Origin: Chrysochromulina parva
Taxonomy: Eukaryota > Haptophyta > Prymnesiales > Chrysochromulinaceae
DNA: 64,000 bases
Reading direction: 5' to 3'
Assembly (NCBI GenBank): GCA_002887195.1
Contig: PJAB01000013.1
Span: 1-64,000 of the forward strand
The position numbers were made by a program, and so were the translations under genes. Positions 19,028 through 28,455 of this stretch are shown here, in pieces (position 1 is the first letter of the stretch; each line of letters starts with the position of its first letter). A model generated the notes under the pieces. The model was not told where the DNA came from. It was given only the letters and a program-made list of their open reading frames with translations, and did no database searches.

Positions 19028-21715
19028 TTAGCACACGTCCCGCTTGAGTGCGGTCGCGAGCCAGGGGAACTCGTCCACCTTGCCAATCATCTTCTTGTCA
19101 AGCAGCAGCTGCGCGAGCTCCTGGTTCTTGGGGCAGAAGATCTTGTTCAGCCGGATCGTCAGGTCCGCGGGCGCCTCGCCTACGTACGAGCGCCCATTCT
19201 CGTGCACCTTGCCGTCAGCTGAGGCGGGCGATGCCTTATCGATGAGTTCGTTATTGACCTGCGGGCCCGCGCGCGGCAGCCCGAGCAGCCCAGCAAAGTG
19301 CCCCATGACCTTCTTGAACGACTCCGCCTCTTTGAGCGCCTCGGAGGGCACGATGAGCATCGCCTCAGGTGGGTACACCTTGAGCCAGCGCTGCACGTGG
19401 TCCACGTACATCGAGCGCCAGATGAAGTTCCTGTCCTCCATCTCCGCGTACAGGTGCGCCTGCTCGAGGGCGGTCAGCCCGAGGCACGAGACGATGTCGT
19501 CGTGGTTGGAGCGCGCACACCCGTCAAGCCGCGCCACCTCTGCGTCGATCCTCTCGGTCAGCTTCGCCACGAAGTCGTTGCGTAGACAATCGGTGTCGAG
19601 TCGCTTCTTCTCGACGTTACACTTATTCCACACGGCGAGCGCGGCGAGACGCTGCTTGGAGGCGACCGAGTTCTCGTTAATGAGGCGCACCGAGGTGATG
19701 CCGTTGTAGCAGTCGGAGCGCGTCCACGTGAGCTTGCCGCAGATCTCGACCTGCCACTTCATGTTGAAGGACGAGACGAGGCGCGAGACTGGCTCTCGTA
19801 GGAGCATCACGATCTTCGCGCCTGGCAGGAGCTGAGCGGCGCGCTCTGCCGCTTTTGGATAGTCAAGGTAAGTCGCCGACACCTCGCCGCGCACTCGCTC
19901 CCCAGTACACTCGCCGAGCCGCTCGCCGCTGCCGTCGAACCGCTTCTGATACTCGAGCGGCCCCTTGCGGAAGTTGTCGTCCCAGCTAAAGTAGTGGATC
20001 TCCTTCTCGCCGTTGTTGACCTGCACTCCCTGGTGCCAGCCCTCCTTGAGCAGCCAGTGGAAGGACGAGGTGCCGCCCTTTTGGGTACCGATGACCAGGA
20101 AGCGCGGCAGGCAGCGCGTCATGCGCAGATGGCGCTGGTACAGCTCGGTGCCCTCGTTCGCGCGCACGAGGTGCGTCTCCATCGACAGGTGGCGCAGCCC
20201 GATGGATGAGAGCACCTGGTCGTCTCCAAATGTATACGCCTCGAGGAAGGCCGAATGGCACTTGCGCACGCCCTGGTCGTGCCACGAGCCATTCTCCGAG
20301 TGGCCACGACACATTTGGCAGCCCGCGTACTGCACGACGAAGGGGATCTTGTCGTTGCCCCAAACGGGCGCGACCAGCGTCTTTTGGCCCTTGACCCACT
20401 TCCCTGCGTAATCCATCCAGTTGCCGTTCATGGTGAAATTGCGCTCGAGCTGCACCCTGTCCTTCCACTTGGCACTCTGCGAGTGGAGCACCCACGTGAG
20501 CGCGCCCTGCTCGGCGATGCGCCCCTTGTTGCCAATCTGGCGCCGGATCGAGGGTGTGGCGAGCGCGGCCACCTCGGCCATCAACTGGCGTGACCATTCG
20601 CACTTGCGCAGCAGGAAGACGCCCGTGTTGAGGCCCTGGATGTCGTTCGCGCGGAAGACGCGCTGCGGATCGCCCCAGATGACGAGGTTGATGCCCTGTG
20701 CATCGTAGTCGTCGAAAGGAAACGTGAAGTTCATATCGGTGAAGATGGCGTCGTCATCCATCCATAGAAGCCACTCGATGCCCTGCGTCACCGGCGACTC
20801 GGAGTGCATCAGGATGTAGAGCAGCGGGATCTTATTCCACGCCGCCTCGAGGTCCCATGCCGACACGAGCTCCGTCGACCACCACGTCTTGTAGTCGTGT
20901 AGCGTCGCGTACATGAGCTTGTTGCGCAGCGCCAGCTCCATGATCCAGTCGCCGCGCCGTGTCGTGCACGGCAGGGGCTGGTTCGCCGTCACCATCATCA
21001 CCTCGCCGTGGCGCGCGGAGCGCGCGGCGGCGCTGCCCCAACCGCGCGCGTCGCCGCCGCTCGTACTGCCGCCGTAGAGCGTACGGCCGACGTGTGGCAT
21101 GACAAAGTTCGCCTGCGCTGGCTCTACCTTGCGCCCACCGATCCGTAGGTGGTTGCTACGCACCTGAAAGAGCACCGCCGGCAGGAAGAAGCTGAGCGCG
21201 GCGAGTGCGACGATGAGTACCGTCGTCGAGTACACGATGAGCATGTATTTGATGGTCGGCCGCGCCGGGCTCACCGCGGCGGCCGAACCTGACGCGCTGC
21301 GAGAACATGCTGAGCACAGACACTTGGGCATGGCGATGCAGCAGCAGCACAGGCTATCGCAGAGTGCCGAGATGCCGGCCGCGGCGCTCGTGCGCGGGCT
21401 CTGAATCTGGCCATGATGGAACCCGCGCAGTATGCGCATGATCTTGTGGCAGTCACCGATGACTACGCCAGCTTTCTGGAGCATCGCCTCCGCGCGAACA
21501 TCGTCCACACTGGTAAGGTCTGCTGCTGTGATGTGTGACTCCATCAGAAGCCGAATGATCGGGTTTGGGTCCTCGACGCGCGCCTGCAACAAGATGCCCG
21601 CGATACGGCGCCGCTCTTCTTCCGCCGCGTCGTCGGTCGACGCCGCGGCTTGGCGGGACAACAAGGGGCGCTCTTCTTCCGCCGCGTCGTCGGACGCCGC
21701 GGCTTGGCGGGACAT
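19028..21715 (-). CDS. GT34 glycosyltransferase fused to a sulfotransferase
   Basis: The 895-aa intronless protein has several parts. The N-terminus has an imperfect tandem repeat (SRQAAAS.DDAAEEER twice), then a SAM-like helical domain (about residues 35-100). A Cys-rich stretch and one membrane span (YMLIVYSTTVLIVALAALSF, about 157-180) make it a type II Golgi protein. The GT34 (GMA12/xylosyltransferase) domain has WLLWMDDDAIFTDM near residue 320, NLVIWGDPQ and GLNTGVFLLRKCEWS. The C-terminal sulfotransferase domain has the 5'-phosphosulfate loop VIGTQKGGTSSFHWLL near residue 542 and the 3'-phosphate motif REPVSRLVSSFN near residue 640, using PAPS. One chain could add a sugar and sulfate the glycan. 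Domain limits are estimates. Confidence 0.88.
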   Translation of the reverse strand: MSRQAAASDDAAEEERPLLSRQAAASTDDAAEEERRRIAGILLQARVEDPNPIIRLLMESHITAADLTSVDDVRAEAMLQKAGVVIGDCHKIMRILRGFHHGQIQSPRTSAAAGISALCDSLCCCCIAMPKCLCSACSRSASGSAAAVSPARPTIKYMLIVYSTTVLIVALAALSFFLPAVLFQVRSNHLRIGGRKVEPAQANFVMPHVGRTLYGGSTSGGDARGWGSAAARSARHGEVMMVTANQPLPCTTRRGDWIMELALRNKLMYATLHDYKTWWSTELVSAWDLEAAWNKIPLLYILMHSESPVTQGIEWLLWMDDDAIFTDMNFTFPFDDYDAQGINLVIWGDPQRVFRANDIQGLNTGVFLLRKCEWSRQLMAEVAALATPSIRRQIGNKGRIAEQGALTWVLHSQSAKWKDRVQLERNFTMNGNWMDYAGKWVKGQKTLVAPVWGNDKIPFVVQYAGCQMCRGHSENGSWHDQGVRKCHSAFLEAYTFGDDQVLSSIGLRHLSMETHLVRANEGTELYQRHLRMTRCLPRFLVIGTQKGGTSSFHWLLKEGWHQGVQVNNGEKEIHYFSWDDNFRKGPLEYQKRFDGSGERLGECTGERVRGEVSATYLDYPKAAERAAQLLPGAKIVMLLREPVSRLVSSFNMKWQVEICGKLTWTRSDCYNGITSVRLINENSVASKQRLAALAVWNKCNVEKKRLDTDCLRNDFVAKLTERIDAEVARLDGCARSNHDDIVSCLGLTALEQAHLYAEMEDRNFIWRSMYVDHVQRWLKVYPPEAMLIVPSEALKEAESFKKVMGHFAGLLGLPRAGPQVNNELIDKASPASADGKVHENGRSYVGEAPADLTIRLNKIFCPKNQELAQLLLDKKMIGKVDEFPWLATALKRDVC

Positions 21716-22156
21716 TGGCGGACTGGTGTTGGTCGACTCCTAGCCGACCACGGGCGGATACGCGCGGATTGGGGCGCGTTCGCGAGATAAAACGTCGTCA
21801 CCTGACACGTTTACGAAGGTCGACTCCGCATGCTTTTGAATCATGCATGCACGTCCAACCGATCTTGGCACGTATGCCATGGTCTGCAAGAACCTATATG
21901 TTGTAGCTTCATTATGTAATTTCGCCAGATTTCACTGCCACGGACACATTTTGCCCTTTCGTGTCGTCGTACGTCGATTTGCCTAAGACAGGTTCCAAAA
22001 AAACGAACAACGTCGAACGTGCTCGGATGGAAGAAAATGGTAACACACACAGTGGGCGCTCTGAGGCCCACTGGCACCGCTATGGCACAACACACCGGGG
22101 CCCGCGGCGAAACATCGACAAATTGACATCTGAAGCGCCATCATTTCGCTCACTCC
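21716..22156. other. Intergenic region
   Basis: These 441 bases separate the start of the GT34-sulfotransferase gene from the 3' end of the nitrile hydratase gene, both minus-strand. Parts are AT-richer than the surroundings. No gene or repeat recognised. Confidence 0.45.
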
Positions 22157-23746
22157 TCAAACCTTGGCCACGCCGAGCATCCCGTCGCGCGTGACGAGGT
22201 TGCGCAGTTGCTCCTCCGACCAGCCCTCGGTGCCCGGAGGCCGAGCAGGCAGCACCATGTAGCGCAGGTCGGCCGTTGAGTCGTGCACGCGCAGTGCCAC
22301 GTTCGCGGGCACCTCGAGCCCGAACTCGTTGCGCAGCAGCTCGCGGGGCCGGCGCACCGCCCGCGCGCGGTAGCTGCGGCTCTTGTACCAGGTCGGCGAC
22401 GGCCCAAGCAACGCCGCCGGATAGCAGCTGCAGAGCGTGCAGACGATGAGATTGTGCACGTGTGCGTCGCTCGCAACCACACAGAGCTCGGTCGGCGCGT
22501 TCGGATTGGAGGCGACGATTCCAAGCTCGAGTGCCGCAGCGTTGCCGTTGGCCAGCAGCCGTTGGCGGAAGGCCGAATCTGCCCACGCACGCGCGACGAG
22601 CCGCGCACCGTGTAGCTCGACCCCAGCAGTCTCAATCGCGCTCATCACGGCGCGCAACCGCTCACGATGGACGAGACCGCGCTGCAAGCAGATCCGCACG
22701 AGTGCCGCATGCACGCGCTCGCCCGGCCGCGGCGCACCCTCGGCGGCGATCGCCACTCTCTCAGCCTCGGTGCGTGACATGTGATCGTGCCCATGCTCGT
22801 GCTCATGACCGTCGGCGTCGTCGTGGGCGTGTACGTGGCCATGCTTTGCGCCTGGCGCGCCTGGCGCGCCGGCGCAGTCCGCACCGGACGCGTGGGGGGG
22901 TGCCGCACCATCCAGGTGGCGCATCACCGTCTCGCGCGGCCTCTCGTGCATCCCCTCCGCCGGTACGGGCTCCAGCCAAGACTCATAAATCTCAACATCC
23001 ACTGTGTCGTCGAGCTCATCCAGCTGCTCTGGCCACAGATCGCTCTGGCGGAATCGCACGCGGTACAGATGCTGCTGGCCCACGGGGCGCACGCCAAAGG
23101 CAAGCAGGCTTGGATCAGCGAACGCACCGCAGTGCCGCTCGATCAACCCGTGACAGCCGAATATGTAGCCCGGCGTGCGAAGGTGGGGGGCTCGCCACGC
23201 CGTGCGGCGGAGCTCCTCGCGGCGCACCAAAACGGCGTCGCCTGGCGCAAAACGTGGTGGCGACTCTTCCGTGGCGCCGTCATCGTCGGCGACGAGCTCC
23301 GCCTCAAGCTGACCGGGCTGCAAGTGCCCTTCCTCGCGAAGCAGATTCGCCATCGCAGCTGACCACCTCTCATAGTAGCCCCACTCCTCGTGCGCGTGCA
23401 GGGGCAGCGACTCCACAGCGCGACGCAGCATGTCAGTTTTCAGTATGCCATCCTTGGACAGGATGGCAAAGAGGGCATGGCATTCAAGCTCCCACGGTTG
23501 CATCGGCTTCTCTTCCGGCAGAGGAGCGTCGAGGAGCTCGGGCACGCCTCCGACGTCATGTGCCGTGTAACGAACCTTCGGCCCTACGTCGTGGACGGCC
23601 GCAACGAGCCGCTGGTCGGACAGCATGCGACGGGCAGCATACAATTGCGCTGTAGCAGAGCAGCTCCGCACGGCGGTGGATCCGAGCACCGTGCGTCGGA
23701 GGAGAACATGTGCGAACATGATCCGCCTTAGCCGTCTGCCCTCCAC
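22157..23746 (-). CDS. Nitrile hydratase, fused beta-alpha, cobalt type
   Basis: The protein is 529 aa. The beta-subunit part comes first: TAHDVGGVPELLDAPLP, PWELECHALFAIL, then the SH3-like half with FAPGDAVLVRREE and HLRTPGYIFGCHGLIERHCG. A His-rich linker (HGHVHAHDDADGHEHEHGHD) leads to the alpha part with the metal-binding claw VCTLCSCYP near residue 436 and the typical tail PARPPGTEGWSEEQLRNLVT. CTLC, rather than CSLC, indicates a cobalt enzyme; the claw Cys are normally oxidised. Nitriles are hydrated to amides. Bacterial enzymes use separate subunits; the beta-alpha fusion with a His-rich linker is the form reported from choanoflagellates and other protists. The first 40 residues (FAHVLLRRTVLGSTAVRS) look like a mitochondrial presequence. 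Alternative start 23719. Confidence 0.92.
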   Translation of the reverse strand: MEGRRLRRIMFAHVLLRRTVLGSTAVRSCSATAQLYAARRMLSDQRLVAAVHDVGPKVRYTAHDVGGVPELLDAPLPEEKPMQPWELECHALFAILSKDGILKTDMLRRAVESLPLHAHEEWGYYERWSAAMANLLREEGHLQPGQLEAELVADDDGATEESPPRFAPGDAVLVRREELRRTAWRAPHLRTPGYIFGCHGLIERHCGAFADPSLLAFGVRPVGQQHLYRVRFRQSDLWPEQLDELDDTVDVEIYESWLEPVPAEGMHERPRETVMRHLDGAAPPHASGADCAGAPGAPGAKHGHVHAHDDADGHEHEHGHDHMSRTEAERVAIAAEGAPRPGERVHAALVRICLQRGLVHRERLRAVMSAIETAGVELHGARLVARAWADSAFRQRLLANGNAAALELGIVASNPNAPTELCVVASDAHVHNLIVCTLCSCYPAALLGPSPTWYKSRSYRARAVRRPRELLRNEFGLEVPANVALRVHDSTADLRYMVLPARPPGTEGWSEEQLRNLVTRDGMLGVAKV

Positions 23747-24658
23747 TGAGTCCTCTGACGAATTCCGGGGTCCGTACTGTTCACGTTCACGTTAAGTTGC
23801 CATATCGCCAAGTACGACCACAGGTCTCGTGGAGACACAACGTGGAGGGCGCAGACAAACACGAACACACCAGGGTGGACCGACACAGCATCTCCGACAC
23901 AGTCACAGAGGGGCGGGACGCCGGGAGAGTCAAGTACTAGGATCTAGGTTGGTAAAAGCTAAAAGGCTAAAAGCGTTCCTGACGGAGCACGGGAGCGCGA
24001 AGGGCCCGGTTAAAAGTAAAAAGACACGGATGGACCTGGGACTGCGAGCGGGGAGATAGTTCCAGGGGAGATTCGCCAGGACGTCGACCAGGACGTGTCG
24101 ATCGTTAGCGCATGGGCATGCTGTTCCCCTGTTCCCTGTTGCTGATGCCTCGGAGAACAAGGATGCCTAATCAGCTCATCCGGGGCGCCCGTAAAGCGTA
24201 ATGGCTAATGGTAATGCGGAATTCGACTTTGCACCAGATCCGACCTCCAGCAAGGACCAGCAAGCTGCAAGGTGAGACGGGCGAAAGACGGGCGCGCTCG
24301 CACAAGGGGACAGAAGAACCAAACTGCAAACAGCTAACAGCGGTAACAGGATGATGGTGACGCTCGTCCGCACTCCGCGGGAGAACCCCTCGGTCGCACA
24401 GGGCATTGAGTTCCCAAACAGGTGTACGGCGCATCCAATTGGTACGGCGGTTGGGCGGGCGCGCCGGGCCGCGGCGTATGGACGAACATGAAAAATAGTA
24501 GACCACTCCCCCTTGGGTCAAGGGGGCGGATCCCAATCTCAGGGACACACATGATAGATGATACGCTGTACACCCCCACAACTTCCCGGACAAGCCCACA
24601 TACCGCTGCGTCGTACCAGCCCTCCATTCCCTGCTGGCAATCCACCGTCCCCATGGTT
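23747..24658. other. Intergenic region with a perfect hairpin
   Basis: These 912 bases lie between minus-strand genes. At 24508-24526 there is a perfect 8-bp inverted repeat with a 3-base loop (CCCCCTTG GGT CAAGGGGG). Near 24010 the string AGTAAAAAGACACGG resembles the dispersed repeat described at 55451. Frames of up to 163 codons exist, but their composition does not look like protein and I see no family. Confidence 0.45.
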
Positions 24659-26259
24659 TCAATTGAGGGCTTCCTCATCTGAAGTTGCAGAGACCGCTGC
24701 ACTGGCCGCTCGAGACGGTTTCAGTGAGTCGCGGAGCAGGTCGCGCCCGGACGTCCCCTTGTTCGATGCGACGCGCGAGATGGGCGTGCGAGGACTATCT
24801 GGCGACATCTGGCAAGCGGTACAAGCGGCGAGGACGCCAATGGACGCGGCCTCGAGATCGTCCCTTTGCGCCTCTGGAGCCATAAGCACCGCCAAACGGC
24901 TATCTTCGCACCCGTCGAGGACCGGTTTGGGCTTGAGCTGCGCATCGTGGCTCGCACGGCACTTTTTCGTGTACGGCAAGAGAGCATCCTTATCGTCGAG
25001 CAGCAGAGCGGCCACGAGCGTATCGGCATGGCAGACCTGCACACCCCCGAGGCGAATGGGTCCGAGGCAAGGGCACGAGGGAATGAGAGAGGCAAGGAAT
25101 GTGCAAGGAAACGTGGCCATGGCCGGCATGTCACCCGGGGGCGGCATATCGCGCGGGCCTGCGGCGGGGATAGCGCGGCACACACCTGGCTTCCCTTGCA
25201 CTTGGTGATCGACTTCATCACCTGAACCTTCTTATCGATTCCTTCGAGCAAGACAAGTAATTCTGGCCACAGTGGACTCGTCGCATCGGGTCCTACAGTG
25301 GACTTGTCGCAGATGGCCTTGATCTCGTTCATCCCCTTGGAGACCTTGGGGGCGAAGGTTTTGAGTGTCTGAGCGTTCCACGCGCCGATCATGCCCACGA
25401 GCTCCTTGTCCGCGAGGAGGCAATCCCAGAGTTTCTTGCCGCCGCCGTCGAACTTTTCGGATTCGAGCACGCTGTCGCGGCCGACGGAAAGAGAGCGTTC
25501 GACCCACAGGGCCAACTTGAAACTGTGTAGCAGCGCCTCCTGGCGCAAGAGTTTCTCCTCTTCACTCAGGCTGGCGGGGAGCGCCGCGCGGAAGGTGGCC
25601 AGGTTGAACGAGCCGTACACGGCAGCCGTGGTCTTGCCGAGTATTGTCGTGTCGAGGTTGGCCATCTCATGCGGTGGCTTCAGCAGCAGCGCGAAGGGTG
25701 CGCTGCACCTCGCCAAAAAGTCGGCCGTCAGCGCGGCCGCGTCGCCGCCGGCGACTATCTCGGGTTTCAGGATAGCAGAGGAGGAGGAGGCGGAGGCATA
25801 GAGGTCGATCATTTGGGTCGGGAACGGCACCTCCGACGTCTGCCCCTGCACGACCCGAGCCGAGCTCCCGATGTCGTATGCAGCCAGCATCTGCACAGCG
25901 AGCTGTGTCTTGTCGCTAGGGCCCTGACCGACGACGACGAGCATGGGCACGCCGCGCAGCTCCGGTGCGAGCAGCTTGATGGCAACCGCATCGTCCGGCT
26001 CTAGGTCGGTCGAGAGCAGCACACCGTCGTAGACGCCCTTGAGGTACCCGCCGGGCACTGTGAAACTTTTCTTGGAGCTGCTGGCTCTGGCTGGTTCGGT
26101 TTCAATACTGGGTCTCAGGCTGCCCTCAGGTTGCACGGTATTCGTCGGCTGATTGGTCGCCATTCGTGGTGGCACCGGAGGCAACGAGGTTCTCAGCTGT
26201 ACTGTGCAGTACTTCTTCACCTTCCGAGCGCGCTGTAATGGTGGATAGTTTCCAATCAT
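24659..26259 (-). CDS. Nucleoside-hydrolase-like protein
   Basis: Two exons, 26259-25186 and 25036-24659, with a 149-nt GT-AG intron (phase 0) give 483 aa. The splice joins TKCKGSQ to VCHADTLVAALLLDD. The N-terminal part has TDLEPDDAVAIKLLAP, which follows the D....DD calcium-binding start of inosine/uridine hydrolase folds, with Glu-Pro where Pro-Gly is usual. The late segment HADTLVAALL fits the family's final D-x(2-3)-A element. Enzymes of this fold cleave N-ribosidic bonds, but the central region lacks an obvious substrate signature, so the reaction is uncertain. A second Met (MATNQPTN, 26163) may be the true start. Divergent from the VOC gene, 186 bp between starts. Confidence 0.65.
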
Positions 26260-26445
26260 GTTGAGAAGTTCAGCTCAGTACACGTGTCAACGCTCTCTCA
26301 TCTGCCTCTTCAATCCGCAAACTTCTCGTGCGTGACCGCCGCACCCGGAGCACGTCTCGCCGCGACGGCCCACGTTCTTTTTGCCGTGTAGCCGAACCCT
26401 TGCGAACCGGGCCAGCGCGCACAGAACGCCACGCGGCCTCGGACG

Positions 26446-27964
26446 ATGGCCGGTTCTTTGTTGGTTGTCCTGGCGATCACGAGCTTTGCGCTCAGACGAA
26501 CTAGCAACGTGCATCTCATCGACCACCTCAACATCAACCACGAGCAAGGTCGGCACGATCTTCTCACTGCATTCTACGTGGACATCTTGGGCTGCACGCT
26601 CGACCCTCGGAAGGTTGAGAACCTTGAGGCTGGCAAGGGAACGCTCTGGGCGAATGCGGGCGCGCACCAGTTCCATCTGCCCGCTGGCAAGCCTCACGCG
26701 CAAGTCTTCGACGGTGTCGTCACGCTCGGGTACGATTCGCTCGAAGGGGTGCGTGCCCGGCTTGCGTCGCCTCCGCCAGTGCTGGCAGAGTCCAAGTTTG
26801 CGAGCATGGCGGCCGACGAGGGCAAGCTCTCGCTCATAGACCCGTGGGGCACGCGCTTCCACCTGGTGCAGCTTGAGGAGGCAGCCGATCCGCGGGGCGC
26901 GCAGCCGGGCGCCGAGTCTTCGGACGCGCGTGCGCTGCTGGATTTGACGGTGCGCGTGCCCATGGGCACGCCCCTCGCGGGCGTCGCGCGCTTCTACGAG
27001 TATGTGCTCGGCATGCCGGCGCTCTCCTGCGACGCGGAGCGCCTCGTGCTGGCGGCTGGCGACACGCGAGCGGACGGCGCACCCCGGCAGACGCTCACGT
27101 TTGCGTGCGGCGCGCGTGAGAGCATGTCCCACGCGGAGCTTGGAAGTGACGAGAACGGGAAGCCTGTCAACCATGGCGCGCACCTCTCTCTCTACCTCGC
27201 CGACCTGCGCGAGGCGTACGCCAAGGCGGAGGCGCTCGGCGTGTGCTACGTCAACCACCGCTTCAAGCGGCGCGCGCTCACCCTCGAAGAAGCTTTGGAG
27301 CAGTGCATGTTCCGAATATTAACGGTCGTCGACCCGGAGGTGACCCATGCTCCGCCAGCACCGGCTGTGATGGCCTCCGATGACCTCCGATGACCTCGGA
27401 TGGCCTCTGATGACCTCTGATGACCTCCGATGACCTCTGATGGCCTCTGATGACCTCTGAATGCCTCAGGACCTCGCGGCGGGGCCGCTGCTCGAGCTCG
27501 AGCACGAGGTGCGCTCAGCGACCAAGGCGGACGGGAGCAGGTACAAGTCGTACCCGCTCAAGCTTCCGAGCGTCTCGCAGCCGCAACCCTCCATGCCCAA
27601 CACGACGCCCAACACGACTCCCAAGCCCAGACTGGGCTCTGTGACCATGTGCACTGAAGGCGGTGCAGAACGCAGCGGCGGGAACACAACTTTCTTCAAA
27701 TGGGCCTCCGTGGACGCGTTCCAAGGAGAGCGCGTCAACCAGCTGCGCCGCCGCGCGGCCCTGCCGCCGCCTCCGCCCCTCGAGCGTGCTTCCACCATCT
27801 GGGCCAATCTCAAGGAGCAGGGTGCCGGGCAGGTGACTCTCGTGCTGCTCTTCGTGCTGCTCACCATCGGCGATTTCGTGTTCAACGTCTCTCGCGGCTT
27901 CATCTGCGCCCTCCCAGATCTGTGCACACCGGCGAACGTTGTGTTAGACTTCCAGCTCCAGTGA
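26446..27964 (+). CDS. Tandem VOC/glyoxalase-like protein with C-terminal membrane span
   Basis: Two exons, 26446-27339 and 27470-27964, give 462 aa. The protein begins with a hydrophobic signal or anchor (GSLLVVLAITSFAL). VOC half 1 starts at IDHLNINHEQGRHDLLTAFY and ends with LSLIDPWGTRFHLVQL; half 2 starts at LLDLTVRVPMGTPLAGVARF and ends with MFRILTVVDPE. The splice joins VVDPE to DLAAGPLLELEHEVRS, which restores the usual VOC ending. After a Pro/Thr linker a membrane segment follows (VTLVLLFVLLTIGDFVFNV) and a short Cys-containing tail. VOC proteins are metal enzymes of varied reactions; here the ligands are not certain. The intron consists mostly of a 10-bp minisatellite. Confidence 0.75.
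27368..27467 (+). repeat. 10-bp minisatellite inside an intron
   Basis: Ten head-to-tail 10-bp units of the form (T/C/G)GATG(A/G)CCTC occupy 100 of the 130 intron bases (27340-27469) and run into the AG acceptor; the last unit is TGAATGCCTC. Units differ by one or two substitutions. The repeat reaches, but does not enter, the next exon. Confidence 0.9.
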
Positions 27965-28455
27965 GCGATTCTGACCGTCGCGTTCTGCCTCAGTCTCCGG
28001 TCTGTCGGTTGACAATTTGCTGGAGTTACTATGAACAATGTAGTCCCGATCCCCATGCCCGATCCCGTGCAGCGGATCTACACTGTGCGGATCGATACGT
28101 GGATACTACTTTACAGTTACTCTTCATTTGGTAATGTCATTTCCGACTGTTGTCGTGTTATCCTCGCTATGTTAGTTTCAGTCCCACAGTCCCTCAGTCG
28201 CTGTGTAGTCGTGTTAAATGTCTTGGGTGTCGAATTACTAGAATTACAACCATTGACTGTTAAAAGCGCTGCGTGTCGCGTGAACGTTACATGTAACACT
28301 TGCGAGGTGTTGCCCTTCACTCTTTAGAGTTTGGAGGAATTCTACCCGGTAGGTGCGTGACAGGGTCGATGACAGGGCGTGATTGTGTTGTGGAATGAAT
28401 GACAGACGCGACTTCATCCGCCGCGTGTGTGCTCTTACGGCACACTGTGTCGACA
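27965..28455. other. Intergenic region upstream of the PHD gene
   Basis: These 491 bases are less GC-rich than the genes. The PHD gene frame is open from 28399, so the last part is either 5' UTR or 19 extra codons. No separate gene seen. Confidence 0.45.

Noticed and set aside
22462..23655. Plus-strand frame of 397 codons
   Set aside because: Arg-rich antisense of the nitrile hydratase gene.
27368..27467. Possible CRISPR array
   Set aside because: Units are contiguous 10-mers with no spacers, inside a eukaryotic intron.
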